NCBI GenBank assembly: GCA_902168205.1
Contig: CABHOK010000018.1
Coordinates: forward strand, 186,001 to 250,000
Length of the DNA stretch: 64,000 nt
Direction of reading: 5' to 3'
DNA from: an uncultured Chitinophaga sp.
GTDB lineage: Bacteria; Bacteroidota; Bacteroidia; Cytophagales; Cyclobacteriaceae
Position numbers and translations under genes: made by a program. Positions 1 to 9,638 of this stretch are shown piece after piece. Below the pieces are notes generated by a model, which did no database searches, was not told where the DNA came from, and saw only the letters and a list, made by a program, of their open reading frames with translations. How positions within the stretch are numbered: position 1 is the first letter of the stretch; each line of letters begins with the position of its first letter.

Positions 1-2076
1 CGCATTGAACGACTGCTTGCTGTAGGTGGTGATGCCGAAGGTGCGGCCAAAGAAGATGATGCGCGTGCAAATCGGTTCAAACCTGTCGTGAAATTCTTTG
101 GTCCGTTTACACTCGATGGAAGTTCAGACGAACACAAGTTTACCATGCCACAATATATAGGCTCCGTAAGAACGATGGTGGTAGCTGGTTACGAAGGTGC
201 TTATGGTAAAGCCGAAAAGGCAACACCAGTACGTAAACCGCTGATGGTACTCGCTACATTACCACGCGTGTTAGGACCTGAAGAGACATTGAAATTGCCA
301 ATAACATTGTTTACGCAGGAGAAAGGTATACGCAACGTAAAGATTGATGTAAAAGCGACAGGGCCTATAACAGTAGCGGGTGGTACAAGCAAATCGGTAG
401 CGATGCCAGCGAGTGGTGACCTTACCGTTGATTTTGATATAGCAGTAAAATCAGAAGCAGGTATAGCGAAGGTTGAAGTGACTGCCAGCTCGGGTAAATT
501 CAGCGCTACCGATGTAATCGAGATCGAAGTGCGCAATCCGAATTTGCCGGTAACAAAAATAACGGAGTCGCTACTGGACGCAGGGAAGTCGTGGACAGCC
601 GAAGCTGTACCGTATGGTATAGCCGGAACGAATACAGCTGTGCTGGAGATATCGAATATGCCTCCGATCAACCTCGGTTCGCGCTTGCGTTACCTGATTC
701 AATATCCGCACGGATGTATCGAGCAGACTACATCATCTGTATTGCCGCAGCTATACCTGAGCCAGGTAAAAGTGCTTACCGAGATTGAGCAGAAAAATGT
801 TCAGCGTAATGTTACTGCCGGTATAGAACGACTCAAGTCGTTTATACAACGTGATGGTGGCTTTGGTTATTGGCCGGGGGCTGAAGTGTCCGATCCATGG
901 GGAACAACGTATGCCGGTCACTTCCTCATTGAAGCAGAGGCAAAAGGTTACTATGTACCTGCCGATATGCTCAAACGCTGGAAGAAGTATCAAAAGAATA
1001 AAGCATTGGAATGGAGACGCAACGATACATACTATAACAGCGACCTGATGCAGGCGTATCGTTTATATACATTGGCACTTGCCGGTGCACCGGAAATGGG
1101 AGCGATGAACCGCCTGCGCGAGCAATCCAATCTTACCTCGACAGCCGTTTGGATGTTGGCTGCATCGTACGCGAAAGCCGGTCAGCCGGAAGCTGCGAAG
1201 AAGTTGATTACAAATCTCTCTACAAAAATTAAACCGTATAGAGAGTTGAGCTATAGCTATGGATCAGACGTCCGTGACAAAGCGTTGATACTGGAGACAC
1301 TCGTATTGCTGAATGATAAAACAAAAGCATTTGAGTTGCTGAAAGATATATCCAAATACCTGAGCGATTATGGTTACTGGATGAGCACGCAGGAAACTGC
1401 ATTCTGTTTGAAAGCCGTAGGTTCATTTGCAGGTTTGGATAAACGTGGTGAATTGAAGTTCTCCTATACTTTGAATGGCAAGAATGTAAATGCCAGTACA
1501 GAGTTGCCGATAGCACAGGTACAGATACCGATCAAAGGACTGAAGAAAGAAAGTATACAGATCGTGAATGAAAGCGGTGGTATGCTGTTCACACGTCTGA
1601 TACAGGAAGGCACACCGGCCCGTGGACAAGAAGAGGACGCACAAAGCAATCTCTCTATAAATGTTCACTATACCGATGCCGATGGAAATGAAATTGATCC
1701 TACGCGACTTGAACAAGGAGCCGAGTTCCTGGCAGAAGTTTCTGTAACACACACCGGTACACGTGCGTCATACGAGAACCTTGCGTTGAGTCAGGTGTTT
1801 CCGTCAGGATGGGAAATAAATAACCTTCGCTTGCAGGGGGATGACGAGTTTGTGAAATCATCGCCATTCGATTACCAGGATATCCGTGATGACCGGGTAT
1901 ATACATATTTCACCCTATATACCAACGAGCGCAGAACATTCCGCGTCATGCTCACAGCAAGCTATGCCGGTACATACTACCTGCCAGCCATAAGCTGCGA
2001 AGCCATGTACGACAAGAGCATCTATGCCCGCAAAAAAGGCCAGGTAGTAGAAGTCATAAAAGCCACAGCGCAGTAA
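1..2076 (+). CDS. Bacterial alpha-2-macroglobulin-like protein, C-terminal part (5' end outside window)
   Basis: The frame is open from base 1, so the gene begins before the window and only about the last 691 codons are present. The family consists of large periplasmic or lipid-anchored protease traps that bind attacking proteases and are often encoded with PBP1C. The fragment shows the thioester segment YPHGCIEQ, with the Cys and Gln of the CxEQ bond at window codons 239-242 (bases 715-726), so the trap should be thioester-competent. After it comes an alpha-alpha toroid-like region with Trp/Tyr-rich repeats (GGFGYWPG) and then a beta-rich receptor-binding-like end. The pbpC gene 3.2 kb downstream on the same strand agrees with the known association. 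Family assignment is firm; the N-terminal anchor cannot be seen. Confidence 0.9.
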   Translation, partial: RIERLLAVGGDAEGAAKEDDARANRFKPVVKFFGPFTLDGSSDEHKFTMPQYIGSVRTMVVAGYEGAYGKAEKATPVRKPLMVLATLPRVLGPEETLKLPITLFTQEKGIRNVKIDVKATGPITVAGGTSKSVAMPASGDLTVDFDIAVKSEAGIAKVEVTASSGKFSATDVIEIEVRNPNLPVTKITESLLDAGKSWTAEAVPYGIAGTNTAVLEISNMPPINLGSRLRYLIQYPHGCIEQTTSSVLPQLYLSQVKVLTEIEQKNVQRNVTAGIERLKSFIQRDGGFGYWPGAEVSDPWGTTYAGHFLIEAEAKGYYVPADMLKRWKKYQKNKALEWRRNDTYYNSDLMQAYRLYTLALAGAPEMGAMNRLREQSNLTSTAVWMLAASYAKAGQPEAAKKLITNLSTKIKPYRELSYSYGSDVRDKALILETLVLLNDKTKAFELLKDISKYLSDYGYWMSTQETAFCLKAVGSFAGLDKRGELKFSYTLNGKNVNASTELPIAQVQIPIKGLKKESIQIVNESGGMLFTRLIQEGTPARGQEEDAQSNLSINVHYTDADGNEIDPTRLEQGAEFLAEVSVTHTGTRASYENLALSQVFPSGWEINNLRLQGDDEFVKSSPFDYQDIRDDRVYTYFTLYTNERRTFRVMLTASYAGTYYLPAISCEAMYDKSIYARKKGQVVEVIKATAQ

Positions 2077-2282
2077 AAAAATCAAGCCCGCAGAGGTCGC
2101 GGATTTACGAAGACATATTTATAGGATTGTCGGTATTCTATAGTTTGTTCCCGTGAATCTCCGTTCTTGGCGGGCCTTATATTTTATACTCTGTTGTATT
2201 TCAAATCGATCTATAGGCTGTAATCGTGTATAGATAAAATCTCCATTTTGCTATTGCTTTGTCATAAAGTAAAAACCGTTGT

Positions 2283-2662
2283 ATGACAGAGAATGATATA
2301 TCTTGCCAGATCCGTGGAACAATCTTTAAAGTACACCGGGCACTCGGTTCCGGCTTATTCGAGTCGGTATATGAAGCCGCCCTCGCTTATGAATTAACGC
2401 AAGGCGGATTAAACGTGAAAACACGAGTAGCCATGCCGGTACATTATAAAGAAGTAAAGCTGGATACAGCTTTCATCTTGATATACTCGTGAATAACCTG
2501 GTGATAGTTGAAATTAAATCGATTGAAGAATTTAACAGCGTGCATCACAAACAAATATTAACCTATATGAAGCTGGCCGATATCAAACTCGGCCTCCTGG
2601 TTAATTTCAATACCGATCCTGTTTCCAAAGGTATAATTCGGAAAGTTAATGGCCTTCTGTGA
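2283..2662 (+). pseudogene. GxxExxY family protein, interrupted by a frameshift
   Basis: Two reading frames together make one recognisable GxxExxY protein of about 126 residues. The first frame (from ATG 2283) carries the signature GLFESVYE and runs into a stop at 2490-2492. The second frame, entered near 2474 (HLDILVNN), carries VIVEIKSIEEF and a conserved-looking tail and ends at TGA 2660-2662. A single missing base in the short T run at about 2471-2474 explains the shift. The D...ExK arrangement resembles PD-(D/E)xK nucleases, although the family's biochemical role is not settled. The 206 bases before it hold no gene but contain CGCAGAGGTCGCGG-like text near 2090, of a kind often seen around these genes. 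It may be a true pseudogene or a sequencing error. Confidence 0.75.
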
Positions 2663-2740
2663 CTGGATTATGACCACTCACTAAAAATAAACATGGATAT
2701 ATAGTTCATCCTTTGTACTTTCAACATCAAACCTGAACCG

Positions 2741-5215
2741 ATGAAAAAAGTACTATTGGCCCTTCTGTTGACCCTCCCTATTATATTGCCAGCCCAAAAG
2801 AAAAAGAAGTCCGATGAGCCTGCTCCGCAGAAGCTCGCTTCATCTATCGATGAAAAAACAGGCGACTTAAAAAAGTATCCCGGCTATATTGAATTCTATT
2901 ACGATGAAAGGCAGGATAGAGTATGGCTGCTCATTGATAAGTTTAACACCGAGCTGCTATATATAGAATCGCTCACAGCCGGTGTCGGCTCCAACGATAT
3001 AGGACTTGATCGAAATCAGTTGGGGCGCGAACGCATAGTATATTTTGAAAAGCGCGGATCAAAAGTATTACTGGTTGAACCTAATAATTTTTATCGCGCT
3101 ATAAGCAACAGCCAAGCCGAACGCAGAGCTGTAAAGGAATCATTTGCTGAATCGGTACTCTGGGGATTTACCGTAGCTGCCGAAGACAATGGAAAAGTAC
3201 TCGTTGATGCTACTGACTTTTTTATACAGGATGTACACGATGTAGCCGGTACACTTCGTGCCACACAGCAAGGTGGTTATGGTCTCGATAAATCGCGCAG
3301 TGCTTTTTACCCGGAGCGCATTCGTAACTTTCCACTTAACTCCGAATTTGAAGTGACGCTTACCTTTACCGGTCAACCTTCAGGGAGCTATATACGCAGT
3401 GTTACACCTACACCTACCAGTGTTACGATACGCGAGCATTTCTCATTTGTTCAGTTACCGGATAGTAATTATAAGCCACGCAAGTTCGATCCGCGTGCAG
3501 GCTACTTTAATACTTCATATTACGATTACGCTACACCGATCAGCGAACCCATCGAGAAGCGATTCATCAACCGGCACAGACTGGAGAAGAAAGATCCTTC
3601 TGTTGCCGTAAGCGAACCCGTTAAACCTATTATATACTATATGGATCCCGGTGCACCGGAGCCTATACGTTCTGCATTAATGGATGGTGCCAAATGGTGG
3701 AACCAGGCATTTGAAGCGGCCGGGTATAAAAATGCATTTGTAGTGGAATTGCTCCCCGAAGATGCCGACCCGATGGACGTGCGTTATAATGTTATCAACT
3801 GGGTACATCGCGCAACACGCGGCTGGTCGTATGGGGCATCGGTTACAGACCCACGCACCGGTGAAATTATAAAAGGACACGTTACCCTTGGGTCACTTCG
3901 CGTGCGTCAGGATTTTTTAATTGCAGAAGGATTACTCGCTCCGTATGAAGAAGGAAAGCCTGTGAGTAAAGCAATGGAAGAAATGGCGCTCGCCCGCCTT
4001 CGTCAACTGGCAGCACATGAAATAGGACATACGCTCGGACTCGCGCATGCCTATACATCAAGCACGGAGAACCTCGCATCGGTAATGGACTATCCTCACC
4101 CTATAGCAAAAGTTGTGAATGGAAAAGTTGATCTGTCCAATGCATACGATGATAAGATCGGGGCGTTCGATAAAGTATCCATTACGTATGGTTACCAGGA
4201 TTTCCCGGAAGGTGTTGATGAAGATAAAGCGCTTGATGCCATTATACAGAATTCGCTTAAAGCAGGTCTTACATTTTTGTCGGATCAGGATGCACGACCA
4301 ACCGGTGGTGCACATCCCTACGCACACTTGTGGGACAATGGTGCTGATGCTACCAATGAATTGAATCGTGTTATGGAAGTGCGATCTATAGCACTGAAAA
4401 ATTTTGGCGAACGAAATATCAAGCCGCACACACCCATGGCAACACTCGAAGAAGTGCTCGTGCCTATATATTTCTTTCATCGCTACCAGGTAGAGTCGGC
4501 TGTAAAAGTATTGGGCGGTATAAATTACCGTTACGCACTGCGTGGCGATGGACAACCCGTTGCGGAGTTGCTTACGCCCGAGCAACAAGCAAAAGCACTC
4601 GCAGCGTTGCTGAAAACTGTTGAACCCGGTGCCTTGATACTTCCGGAAAGTTTACTGGTAAATATACCCCCACGTCCTATAGGCTATCAGCGTCATCGTG
4701 AATTGATCAAACTGAAAACCGGGTTAACCTTCGATCCACTTTCATTAGCAGAAACATCTGCCGATATGACGTATAGCCTGATCTTGCACCCAGCGCGTGC
4801 CAACCGTTTGGTAGAGCATCATGCAAGAAATATCAATCAACCGAGTCTTGAAAGTGTACTGGATAAACTGATCGCACATTCATTCAAGGCTGCTCCTAAA
4901 TCAGGACAGGAAGGCGCAATACAAATGAGCATTGATGGCGCTCTATTTTCTAACCTGGCAAAACTTGCAGCGTCCAACAACGCATCGCTGCAAACACGCG
5001 CGATTACGTTGTTAAAGCTGGAGCAACTCAAGGGCTGGCTCAAACAGAGAAGTCCCGTAACGACTAACGAAGAGTGGAAAGCATTCTATGTATATATAGC
5101 ATCGCTTATTGAAAAACTCCAGGAGAAACCGGAAGAATTCAAAGCCGACTATCCGCTTGAATCTCCTCCCGGCATGCCTATCGGAGATACGGACATGGAT
5201 TTTTGCGGGCATTAA
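2741..5215 (+). CDS. Secreted zinc-dependent metalloprotease (DUF5117/DUF4953 type)
   Basis: An 824-residue exported protein. The N-terminus (MKKVLLALLLTLPIILPAQ) is a signal peptide followed by a Lys-rich stretch. The extended zinc motif HEIGHTLGLAH spans residues 426-436, giving three His ligands and the catalytic Glu427. Downstream VMDYPHP contains the Met expected of a metzincin Met-turn. Family members in Bacteroidota have the same order: an N-terminal beta-rich domain, the metzincin core and a helical C-terminal region. The substrate is unknown. It lies between the alpha-2-macroglobulin gene and pbpC, so an envelope or extracellular role is plausible but inferred. The start is the first ATG before the signal peptide; a weak -7-like ATCCTTTG lies about 25 bases upstream. 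Confidence 0.88.
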   Translation: MKKVLLALLLTLPIILPAQKKKKSDEPAPQKLASSIDEKTGDLKKYPGYIEFYYDERQDRVWLLIDKFNTELLYIESLTAGVGSNDIGLDRNQLGRERIVYFEKRGSKVLLVEPNNFYRAISNSQAERRAVKESFAESVLWGFTVAAEDNGKVLVDATDFFIQDVHDVAGTLRATQQGGYGLDKSRSAFYPERIRNFPLNSEFEVTLTFTGQPSGSYIRSVTPTPTSVTIREHFSFVQLPDSNYKPRKFDPRAGYFNTSYYDYATPISEPIEKRFINRHRLEKKDPSVAVSEPVKPIIYYMDPGAPEPIRSALMDGAKWWNQAFEAAGYKNAFVVELLPEDADPMDVRYNVINWVHRATRGWSYGASVTDPRTGEIIKGHVTLGSLRVRQDFLIAEGLLAPYEEGKPVSKAMEEMALARLRQLAAHEIGHTLGLAHAYTSSTENLASVMDYPHPIAKVVNGKVDLSNAYDDKIGAFDKVSITYGYQDFPEGVDEDKALDAIIQNSLKAGLTFLSDQDARPTGGAHPYAHLWDNGADATNELNRVMEVRSIALKNFGERNIKPHTPMATLEEVLVPIYFFHRYQVESAVKVLGGINYRYALRGDGQPVAELLTPEQQAKALAALLKTVEPGALILPESLLVNIPPRPIGYQRHRELIKLKTGLTFDPLSLAETSADMTYSLILHPARANRLVEHHARNINQPSLESVLDKLIAHSFKAAPKSGQEGAIQMSIDGALFSNLAKLAASNNASLQTRAITLLKLEQLKGWLKQRSPVTTNEEWKAFYVYIASLIEKLQEKPEEFKADYPLESPPGMPIGDTDMDFCGH

Positions 5216-5227
5216 AATTCTGTGGCC

Positions 5228-5251
5228 CTGTCTCGATAACTATCGGGACAG
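5228..5251 (+). terminator. Hairpin after the metalloprotease gene
   Basis: Inverted arms CTGTCTCGAT and ATCGGGACAG (one G-T pair) flank a 4-base loop, 12 bases after the metalloprotease stop. There is no strong T run after the hairpin, so it could be a weak terminator or an mRNA 3'-end stabiliser. Confidence 0.5.
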
Positions 5252-5310
5252 ATTTACGAGGAGTAAAATATATCTGCATCAACCTGCGTATTCTGCGGGA
5301 ATGAATTCAC

Positions 5311-5318
5311 TACTTTTG
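5311..5318 (+). promoter_or_regulatory. Bacteroidota -7 element for pbpC
   Basis: TACTTTTG matches the TAnnTTTG consensus and ends only 8 bases before the pbpC ATG at 5327. Transcription is expected to begin a few bases after the element, so the leader would be almost absent. No good TTTG -33 box is visible at the usual distance. Confidence 0.55.
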
Positions 5319-5326
5319 CGACTAGC

Positions 5327-7690
5327 ATGTCGCGGAAGAACAAGATAAAAGCTGGATTGGCATTACTCGTTGTCGGGTTGATAGTATATTACTTTTCGCT
5401 GCCTTCTAAACTTTTTACCGATCCATATTCAACTGTACTGGAAGCTTCCAACGGTGAATTACTAAGTGCCGCTATTGCACGCGATGGACAATGGCGTTTT
5501 CCGGAAACTGATTCAGTTCCCGATAAATTTACTGAAGCTATTATTACCTATGAAGACAAACGCTTTCGCAGCCACCCGGGAGTAGATGTATTGTCATTAG
5601 GGAGAGCCTTTCGCCAGAATATAGCGGCACGAAGTATTGTAAGTGGAGGCAGTACCCTAAGCATGCAGGTAATTCGTCTTTCGCGAAAAGGGAAGTCGCG
5701 CACAGTTGTTGAGAAAGTCCTTGAGATTATACTGGCCACACGATTGGAATTACGCTATAGCAAAGAAGATATACTCGCGCTATATGCATCGCACGCTCCG
5801 TTTGGAGGTAATGTTGTTGGTATAGAAGCGGCATGCTGGCGTTACTTTGGTCGCGATGCACGCGAACTCTCGTGGGGCGAAGCAAGTTTACTCGCTGTAT
5901 TACCAAATGCACCTTCACTCATGCACCCCGGTAAGAATCGGGAGCAACTCCGGATCAAGCGAGATAAATTACTGGACAAGCTGCGAGACATCGGCAAGAT
6001 CGATACATTTACCTGCGCGCTTGCCAAAGAAGAACCTATACCGGAGGAACCTCAACCCTTGCCACGCGCAGCACGACATTTACTCGTGCGCATGCAGGCA
6101 GATGGTTTTGCTGAGCAGAAAATACAATCAACATTACAATACAGCTTGCAACAACGTGTCGAGCAGATCATGCACGACCATCACCAGCGACTGGTTGGAA
6201 ATAAAATTCATCATGCCGCTGCTATCGTTGCTGATGTAAAGACCGGAAACGTAGTGGCCTATGTCGGGAATGTTGACAATGGAAAAAATTACAGGGGAGA
6301 TGATGTGGATGTAAATGTCTCGCCACGCAGTACCGGAAGTATACTGAAACCTTTTCTGTATGCTGCTATGCTGGAAGAAGGAAAAATTCTCCCGAAAACA
6401 TTACTGCCGGATGTGCCGGTATATATTAATGGTTTTGCTCCGAAGAATTTTTCGAAGGATTATGATGGCGCGGTTCCTGCGGATAAAGCATTGATACGGT
6501 CCTTGAATGTACCGGCAGTATATATGCTGCGTGAGTATCGCTACGAGAAATTTCATTCGCTGCTGAAATCATTGGGCATGACGACCCTGAATCATCCTCC
6601 TGATCATTATGGTTTGTCGCTGATATTGGGAGGTGGCGAAGGAACGCTGTGGGATATAGCAGGCATGTATGCTTCGATGGCGCGCACGTTGAATAATTAC
6701 TTTGAACATCCGGGCAAGAACCGTTATGACCGCGCAGACTTCCATGCACTGAAATATACCGCAGACAACAATCAGAACGTTACCGTCCCTGAACTGGAAG
6801 AAACTTCATTCGTCAATGCATCTTCGATCTACCAGACCTTTGATGCTTTGAAAGAAGTATACCGCCCGGGAGAAGAATCTGGCTGGCGCTACTTCAACAG
6901 CTCCAAACCAATAGCCTGGAAGACGGGTACCAGCTTTGGTTTTCGCGATGGCTGGGCAGTAGGCGTAACCCCCGATTATGTAGTGGGTATATGGGTGGGT
7001 AATGCCGATGGCGAAGGTCGCCCGGGACTAACCGGTACCGATGCAGCTGCGCCTATATTGTTTGATATATACTCCCAGTTGCCCGGGGAGCGTTGGTTCC
7101 AGTTGCCGAAGATGGAGATGGAAAAGATTACTGTATGTGCCCGCAGTGGCTATCGTAACAGTTCGTTGTGTGATGAAGTGGATACCATCATGGTAGGCCG
7201 ACACGGCTTGCAGAGTGTAGCCTGTCCGTTGCATAAGAAAGTTCACCTGACAGCGGATCAGAAATTCAGATTACACAGCGCTTGCGCTTCCGTTAATGAA
7301 ATGAAAACGGTTAACTGGTTCGTATTGCCACCCGTGCAGGAATATTATTATAAGCCACGCAATGTATCGTATCGCACGTTGCCGCCCTTTCGAAAGGATT
7401 GTCAGTCATCGTTCAACCTCACGGCGATGGATCTTATATATCCGAAGCCTAACGCGCGCATCTTTATACCGCGCGATCTGAATGGTAAAATGGGGAGTGC
7501 TGTTTTTGAATTAGCACATCGCAACGCTATGGCTACTGTTTTTTGGCACCTCGATGGAAACTATATCGGCAGCACGCGCAAGACACATCACCTTGCGGTA
7601 AATCCTGAACAAGGTAAACATATACTTACCGTTATTGATGAGAACGGAGAAATGCTCGAACAATCTTTTGAAGTTTTATCGAAGATGTAA
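5327..7690 (+). CDS. pbpC: Penicillin-binding protein 1C (glycosyltransferase/transpeptidase)
   Basis: A bifunctional peptidoglycan synthase of 787 residues. It has one N-terminal transmembrane helix (about 9-23), then a GT51 glycosyltransferase domain with the catalytic Glu76 in YEDKRFRSHPGVD and the SGGSTLSMQ motif. The transpeptidase domain has the SxxK motif at Ser338-Lys341 (SILK), SLN at 392-394 and KTG at 532-534. A C-terminal beta domain of the PBP1C type (biPBP_C) ends the protein. All catalytic residues are present. PBP1C is commonly encoded with alpha-2-macroglobulin, which is also the case here although two genes lie between. The start is ATG 5327, just after a TACTTTTG element. 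Confidence 0.95.
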   Translation: MSRKNKIKAGLALLVVGLIVYYFSLPSKLFTDPYSTVLEASNGELLSAAIARDGQWRFPETDSVPDKFTEAIITYEDKRFRSHPGVDVLSLGRAFRQNIAARSIVSGGSTLSMQVIRLSRKGKSRTVVEKVLEIILATRLELRYSKEDILALYASHAPFGGNVVGIEAACWRYFGRDARELSWGEASLLAVLPNAPSLMHPGKNREQLRIKRDKLLDKLRDIGKIDTFTCALAKEEPIPEEPQPLPRAARHLLVRMQADGFAEQKIQSTLQYSLQQRVEQIMHDHHQRLVGNKIHHAAAIVADVKTGNVVAYVGNVDNGKNYRGDDVDVNVSPRSTGSILKPFLYAAMLEEGKILPKTLLPDVPVYINGFAPKNFSKDYDGAVPADKALIRSLNVPAVYMLREYRYEKFHSLLKSLGMTTLNHPPDHYGLSLILGGGEGTLWDIAGMYASMARTLNNYFEHPGKNRYDRADFHALKYTADNNQNVTVPELEETSFVNASSIYQTFDALKEVYRPGEESGWRYFNSSKPIAWKTGTSFGFRDGWAVGVTPDYVVGIWVGNADGEGRPGLTGTDAAAPILFDIYSQLPGERWFQLPKMEMEKITVCARSGYRNSSLCDEVDTIMVGRHGLQSVACPLHKKVHLTADQKFRLHSACASVNEMKTVNWFVLPPVQEYYYKPRNVSYRTLPPFRKDCQSSFNLTAMDLIYPKPNARIFIPRDLNGKMGSAVFELAHRNAMATVFWHLDGNYIGSTRKTHHLAVNPEQGKHILTVIDENGEMLEQSFEVLSKM

Positions 7691-7787
7691 GCTTCTGATA
7701 AATAATGGCTTACTTGCTTTTTCTTAAATCTTTGCTAAATTCGTATTTATATTGATAAACCTATAATATTTAAGACCCAGTGTGTCT

Positions 7788-9005
7788 ATGAAGACATTAA
7801 AACTTTTTGCACTGGTAGGCATTTTTTCTGTATTCTTTGCGATACAGCCTACCGTAGCCTCGCGTCCGGAGCAAATAAATCTAGACGAACCCCAGAACTA
7901 TGTAGTTATCGGAGCTTTTAAGATTCATCGCAATGCCGTGCGGTTCAGCGATCACGCCCAGAGCCTGAGTCTCAATGCGAAGTATGAGAAAAACGTTAAC
8001 CGTAACCTGTACTATGTTTATGTATTGCAGACGGCCGATCGCGCTGCAGCCATTGCGGAAGCAAACCGCCTGCGTTCCGAATCTGAATTTACCGATAGCT
8101 GGGTATATAGCGGCTCCTTCACCAAAGAAACAGCACCTGCTGCTGTGGCAACACGAAGTGTCGATGTAAATCCGGCCACGGAAGAAAAAATAGAAACGGT
8201 GCAACCAAAAGATCCTGAGCCAGTTGCAACGACTGTAACCACACCCCCTGAAACTACTCCAACCGAACAGCCGGCCTCACAATCCATCGATGATGGAGGA
8301 ACCGGTAAAAGTTTCTTCTTTAAAATATACCGTGCTACAGATAGCGATGTTGTGCAGGGGGATGTGAGTGCTATTGACGTAGACCGTACCCGCAAGATGG
8401 GAACCTATAAAGGAAATGCCCCTGTAAAAGTTGCCGACCCGCTGAGCAAAACCGACAGCGTGTTACTGGTGTGCGAAGTATTCGGATACCGGAAATCACA
8501 ACGCAACATTTATTATAATGAACCTTCCGGTGAAGGTATTGAAACCGATGCTAACGGTGCGGTAGTAGTGCCATTTGAATTGATACGTTTGAAGAAAGGC
8601 GACATTGCGGTAATGTACCATGTATACTTCTATAAAGATGCATCGATCATGCGCCCCGAATCTCGCTATGAAGTGGAGAGCCTGCTGAAGATGTTAAATG
8701 AAAATAAAAATTACCGCATCAGAATACACGGTCATACCAACGGAGGTGCCAGCGGTAAAATTATTTCGAAGCCAAAAGATGGTGATAATTTCTTTTCATT
8801 GACAGGCTCCGTAGAGGGCTTCGGTACTGCGAAAAAACTTTCCGAAGAACGGGCAGAAATTATTCGTGATTTCCTGTTGAAGGAAGGTATAGATCCATCA
8901 CGTATGGAAACAAAAGCCTGGGCAGGAAAACGTCCTATATACGATAAACTTAGCAGTCGTGCGCAGGAAAACGTGCGCGTGGAGATTGAGATATTGCAGG
9001 AGTAA
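7788..9005 (+). CDS. Exported SPOR-like and OmpA-like domain protein
   Basis: A 405-residue protein likely to bind peptidoglycan at the outer membrane. The start is placed at ATG 7788 rather than the in-frame GTG two codons earlier, because it gives a clean signal peptide (MKTLKLFALVGIFSVFFAI). Residues about 35-110 (NYVVIGAFKIHRNAVRFSDH) resemble a SPOR domain. A Pro/Thr/Glu-rich linker follows. Residues about 280-405 form an OmpA C-terminal domain with the peptidoglycan-contact region RIRIHGHTNG and ...SRAQENVRVEIEI. It follows pbpC by 97 bases and probably has its own promoter (an AATCTTTG-like element near 7728). Domain calls come from motif recognition; the partner is unknown. Confidence 0.82.
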   Translation: MKTLKLFALVGIFSVFFAIQPTVASRPEQINLDEPQNYVVIGAFKIHRNAVRFSDHAQSLSLNAKYEKNVNRNLYYVYVLQTADRAAAIAEANRLRSESEFTDSWVYSGSFTKETAPAAVATRSVDVNPATEEKIETVQPKDPEPVATTVTTPPETTPTEQPASQSIDDGGTGKSFFFKIYRATDSDVVQGDVSAIDVDRTRKMGTYKGNAPVKVADPLSKTDSVLLVCEVFGYRKSQRNIYYNEPSGEGIETDANGAVVVPFELIRLKKGDIAVMYHVYFYKDASIMRPESRYEVESLLKMLNENKNYRIRIHGHTNGGASGKIISKPKDGDNFFSLTGSVEGFGTAKKLSEERAEIIRDFLLKEGIDPSRMETKAWAGKRPIYDKLSSRAQENVRVEIEILQE

Positions 9006-9012
9006 GCGGAGA

Positions 9013-9060
9013 TACGTTAATGGTTATCCGTTACCGGTGAATCATTATCAGTTATTCGTA
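9013..9060 (+). repeat. Dispersed GTTATCCGTTA-type intergenic repeat (copy 1)
   Basis: Contains GTTATCCGTTA at 9023-9033 together with related pieces (ACGTTAATGG, ATTATCAGTTATTCG). It starts right after the stop of the OmpA-like gene. The same core recurs at 12356, 38652, 45435 and 63421. Confidence 0.5.
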
Positions 9061-9163
9061 TAGTTTGGTAATGATAGCGATTCTAGAATATACTATAGAT
9101 TCTGTATAAATCAAAAGGTCGAAAGCCTTAACATCCTTCGGAAATTTTGTGAATTGATTCAAG

Positions 9164-9190
9164 CAAGCGCATGTTTTATACATGCGCTTG
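9164..9190 (+). terminator. Intrinsic terminator-like hairpin
   Basis: A perfect 11-bp stem, CAAGCGCATGT paired with ACATGCGCTTG around a TTTAT loop, is followed by TTCTTTAT. It lies 159 bases after the OmpA-like gene, so it may end that transcript or a short RNA between the two. Confidence 0.65.
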
Positions 9191-9422
9191 TTCTTTATAT
9201 ACTTTCAAGCAGGGGCAGGCCGATTTATATTCCTGGCAATACTGAATGTTGTTTGTTAAGAGTGGTCAATCCATCCTGCTAACGCTCCGGCTATAGTATA
9301 TATAGATCGGGGTTCAAACATTTTATTCTCATCGCAACAGGTTCTTTAATCAGTCAGATCACGTTAAGGTTGCTGCTATATTCTATCCCCCAATTTTTAT
9401 AGCATGAATCACTTTTGTTGCG

Positions 9423-9442
9423 AAGAGGTGCTCCTCTTTTTT
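9423..9442 (+). terminator. Short intrinsic terminator
   Basis: A 6-bp stem AAGAGG/CCTCTT with a TGCT loop runs directly into a T tract ending at 9442. No upstream gene is evident. Confidence 0.5.
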
Positions 9443-9607
9443 CAGTCATATCTATACTTTAAGAATCCTTTTGTAAGAATGCCAGTGAAAGCGATTTCAG
9501 ATCGTATTCAAACGATTTAGTAAGTTTTTACCGAAAACGTTAGCGGTTTATACATTCGATAGCCTACTCAGAGATTTTTCGGTACCGCAAAGGATTTCGG
9601 CAATCTC

Positions 9608-9615
9608 TACTTTTG
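9608..9615 (+). promoter_or_regulatory. TAnnTTTG -7 element before a 35-codon ORF
   Basis: TACTTTTG fits the Bacteroidota -7 consensus, 23 bases before the ATG at 9639. No clear -33 TTTG box is present. Confidence 0.4.
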
Positions 9616-9638
9616 GAATACACTAAACCAAAAAACGT

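Larger units (their letters stand above)
9061..9607. other. Gene-poor intergenic stretch
   Basis: No convincing coding frame is seen. The stretch holds two intrinsic-terminator-like hairpins (9164-9190 and 9423-9442). A possible promoter-like TATAGTTTG at 9059-9067 lies about 100 bases before the first hairpin, a layout that would fit a short non-coding RNA, but no -33 box supports it. A short open frame at about 9403 (38 codons) has no support. Confidence 0.4.

Noticed and set aside
201-671. Long minus-strand frame opposite the alpha-2-macroglobulin gene
   Set aside because: It is a shadow of the plus-strand gene, with no recognisable domain.
4058-4588. 176-codon minus-strand frame inside the metalloprotease gene
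   Set aside because: It is a shadow of a gene with an intact catalytic motif on the plus strand.
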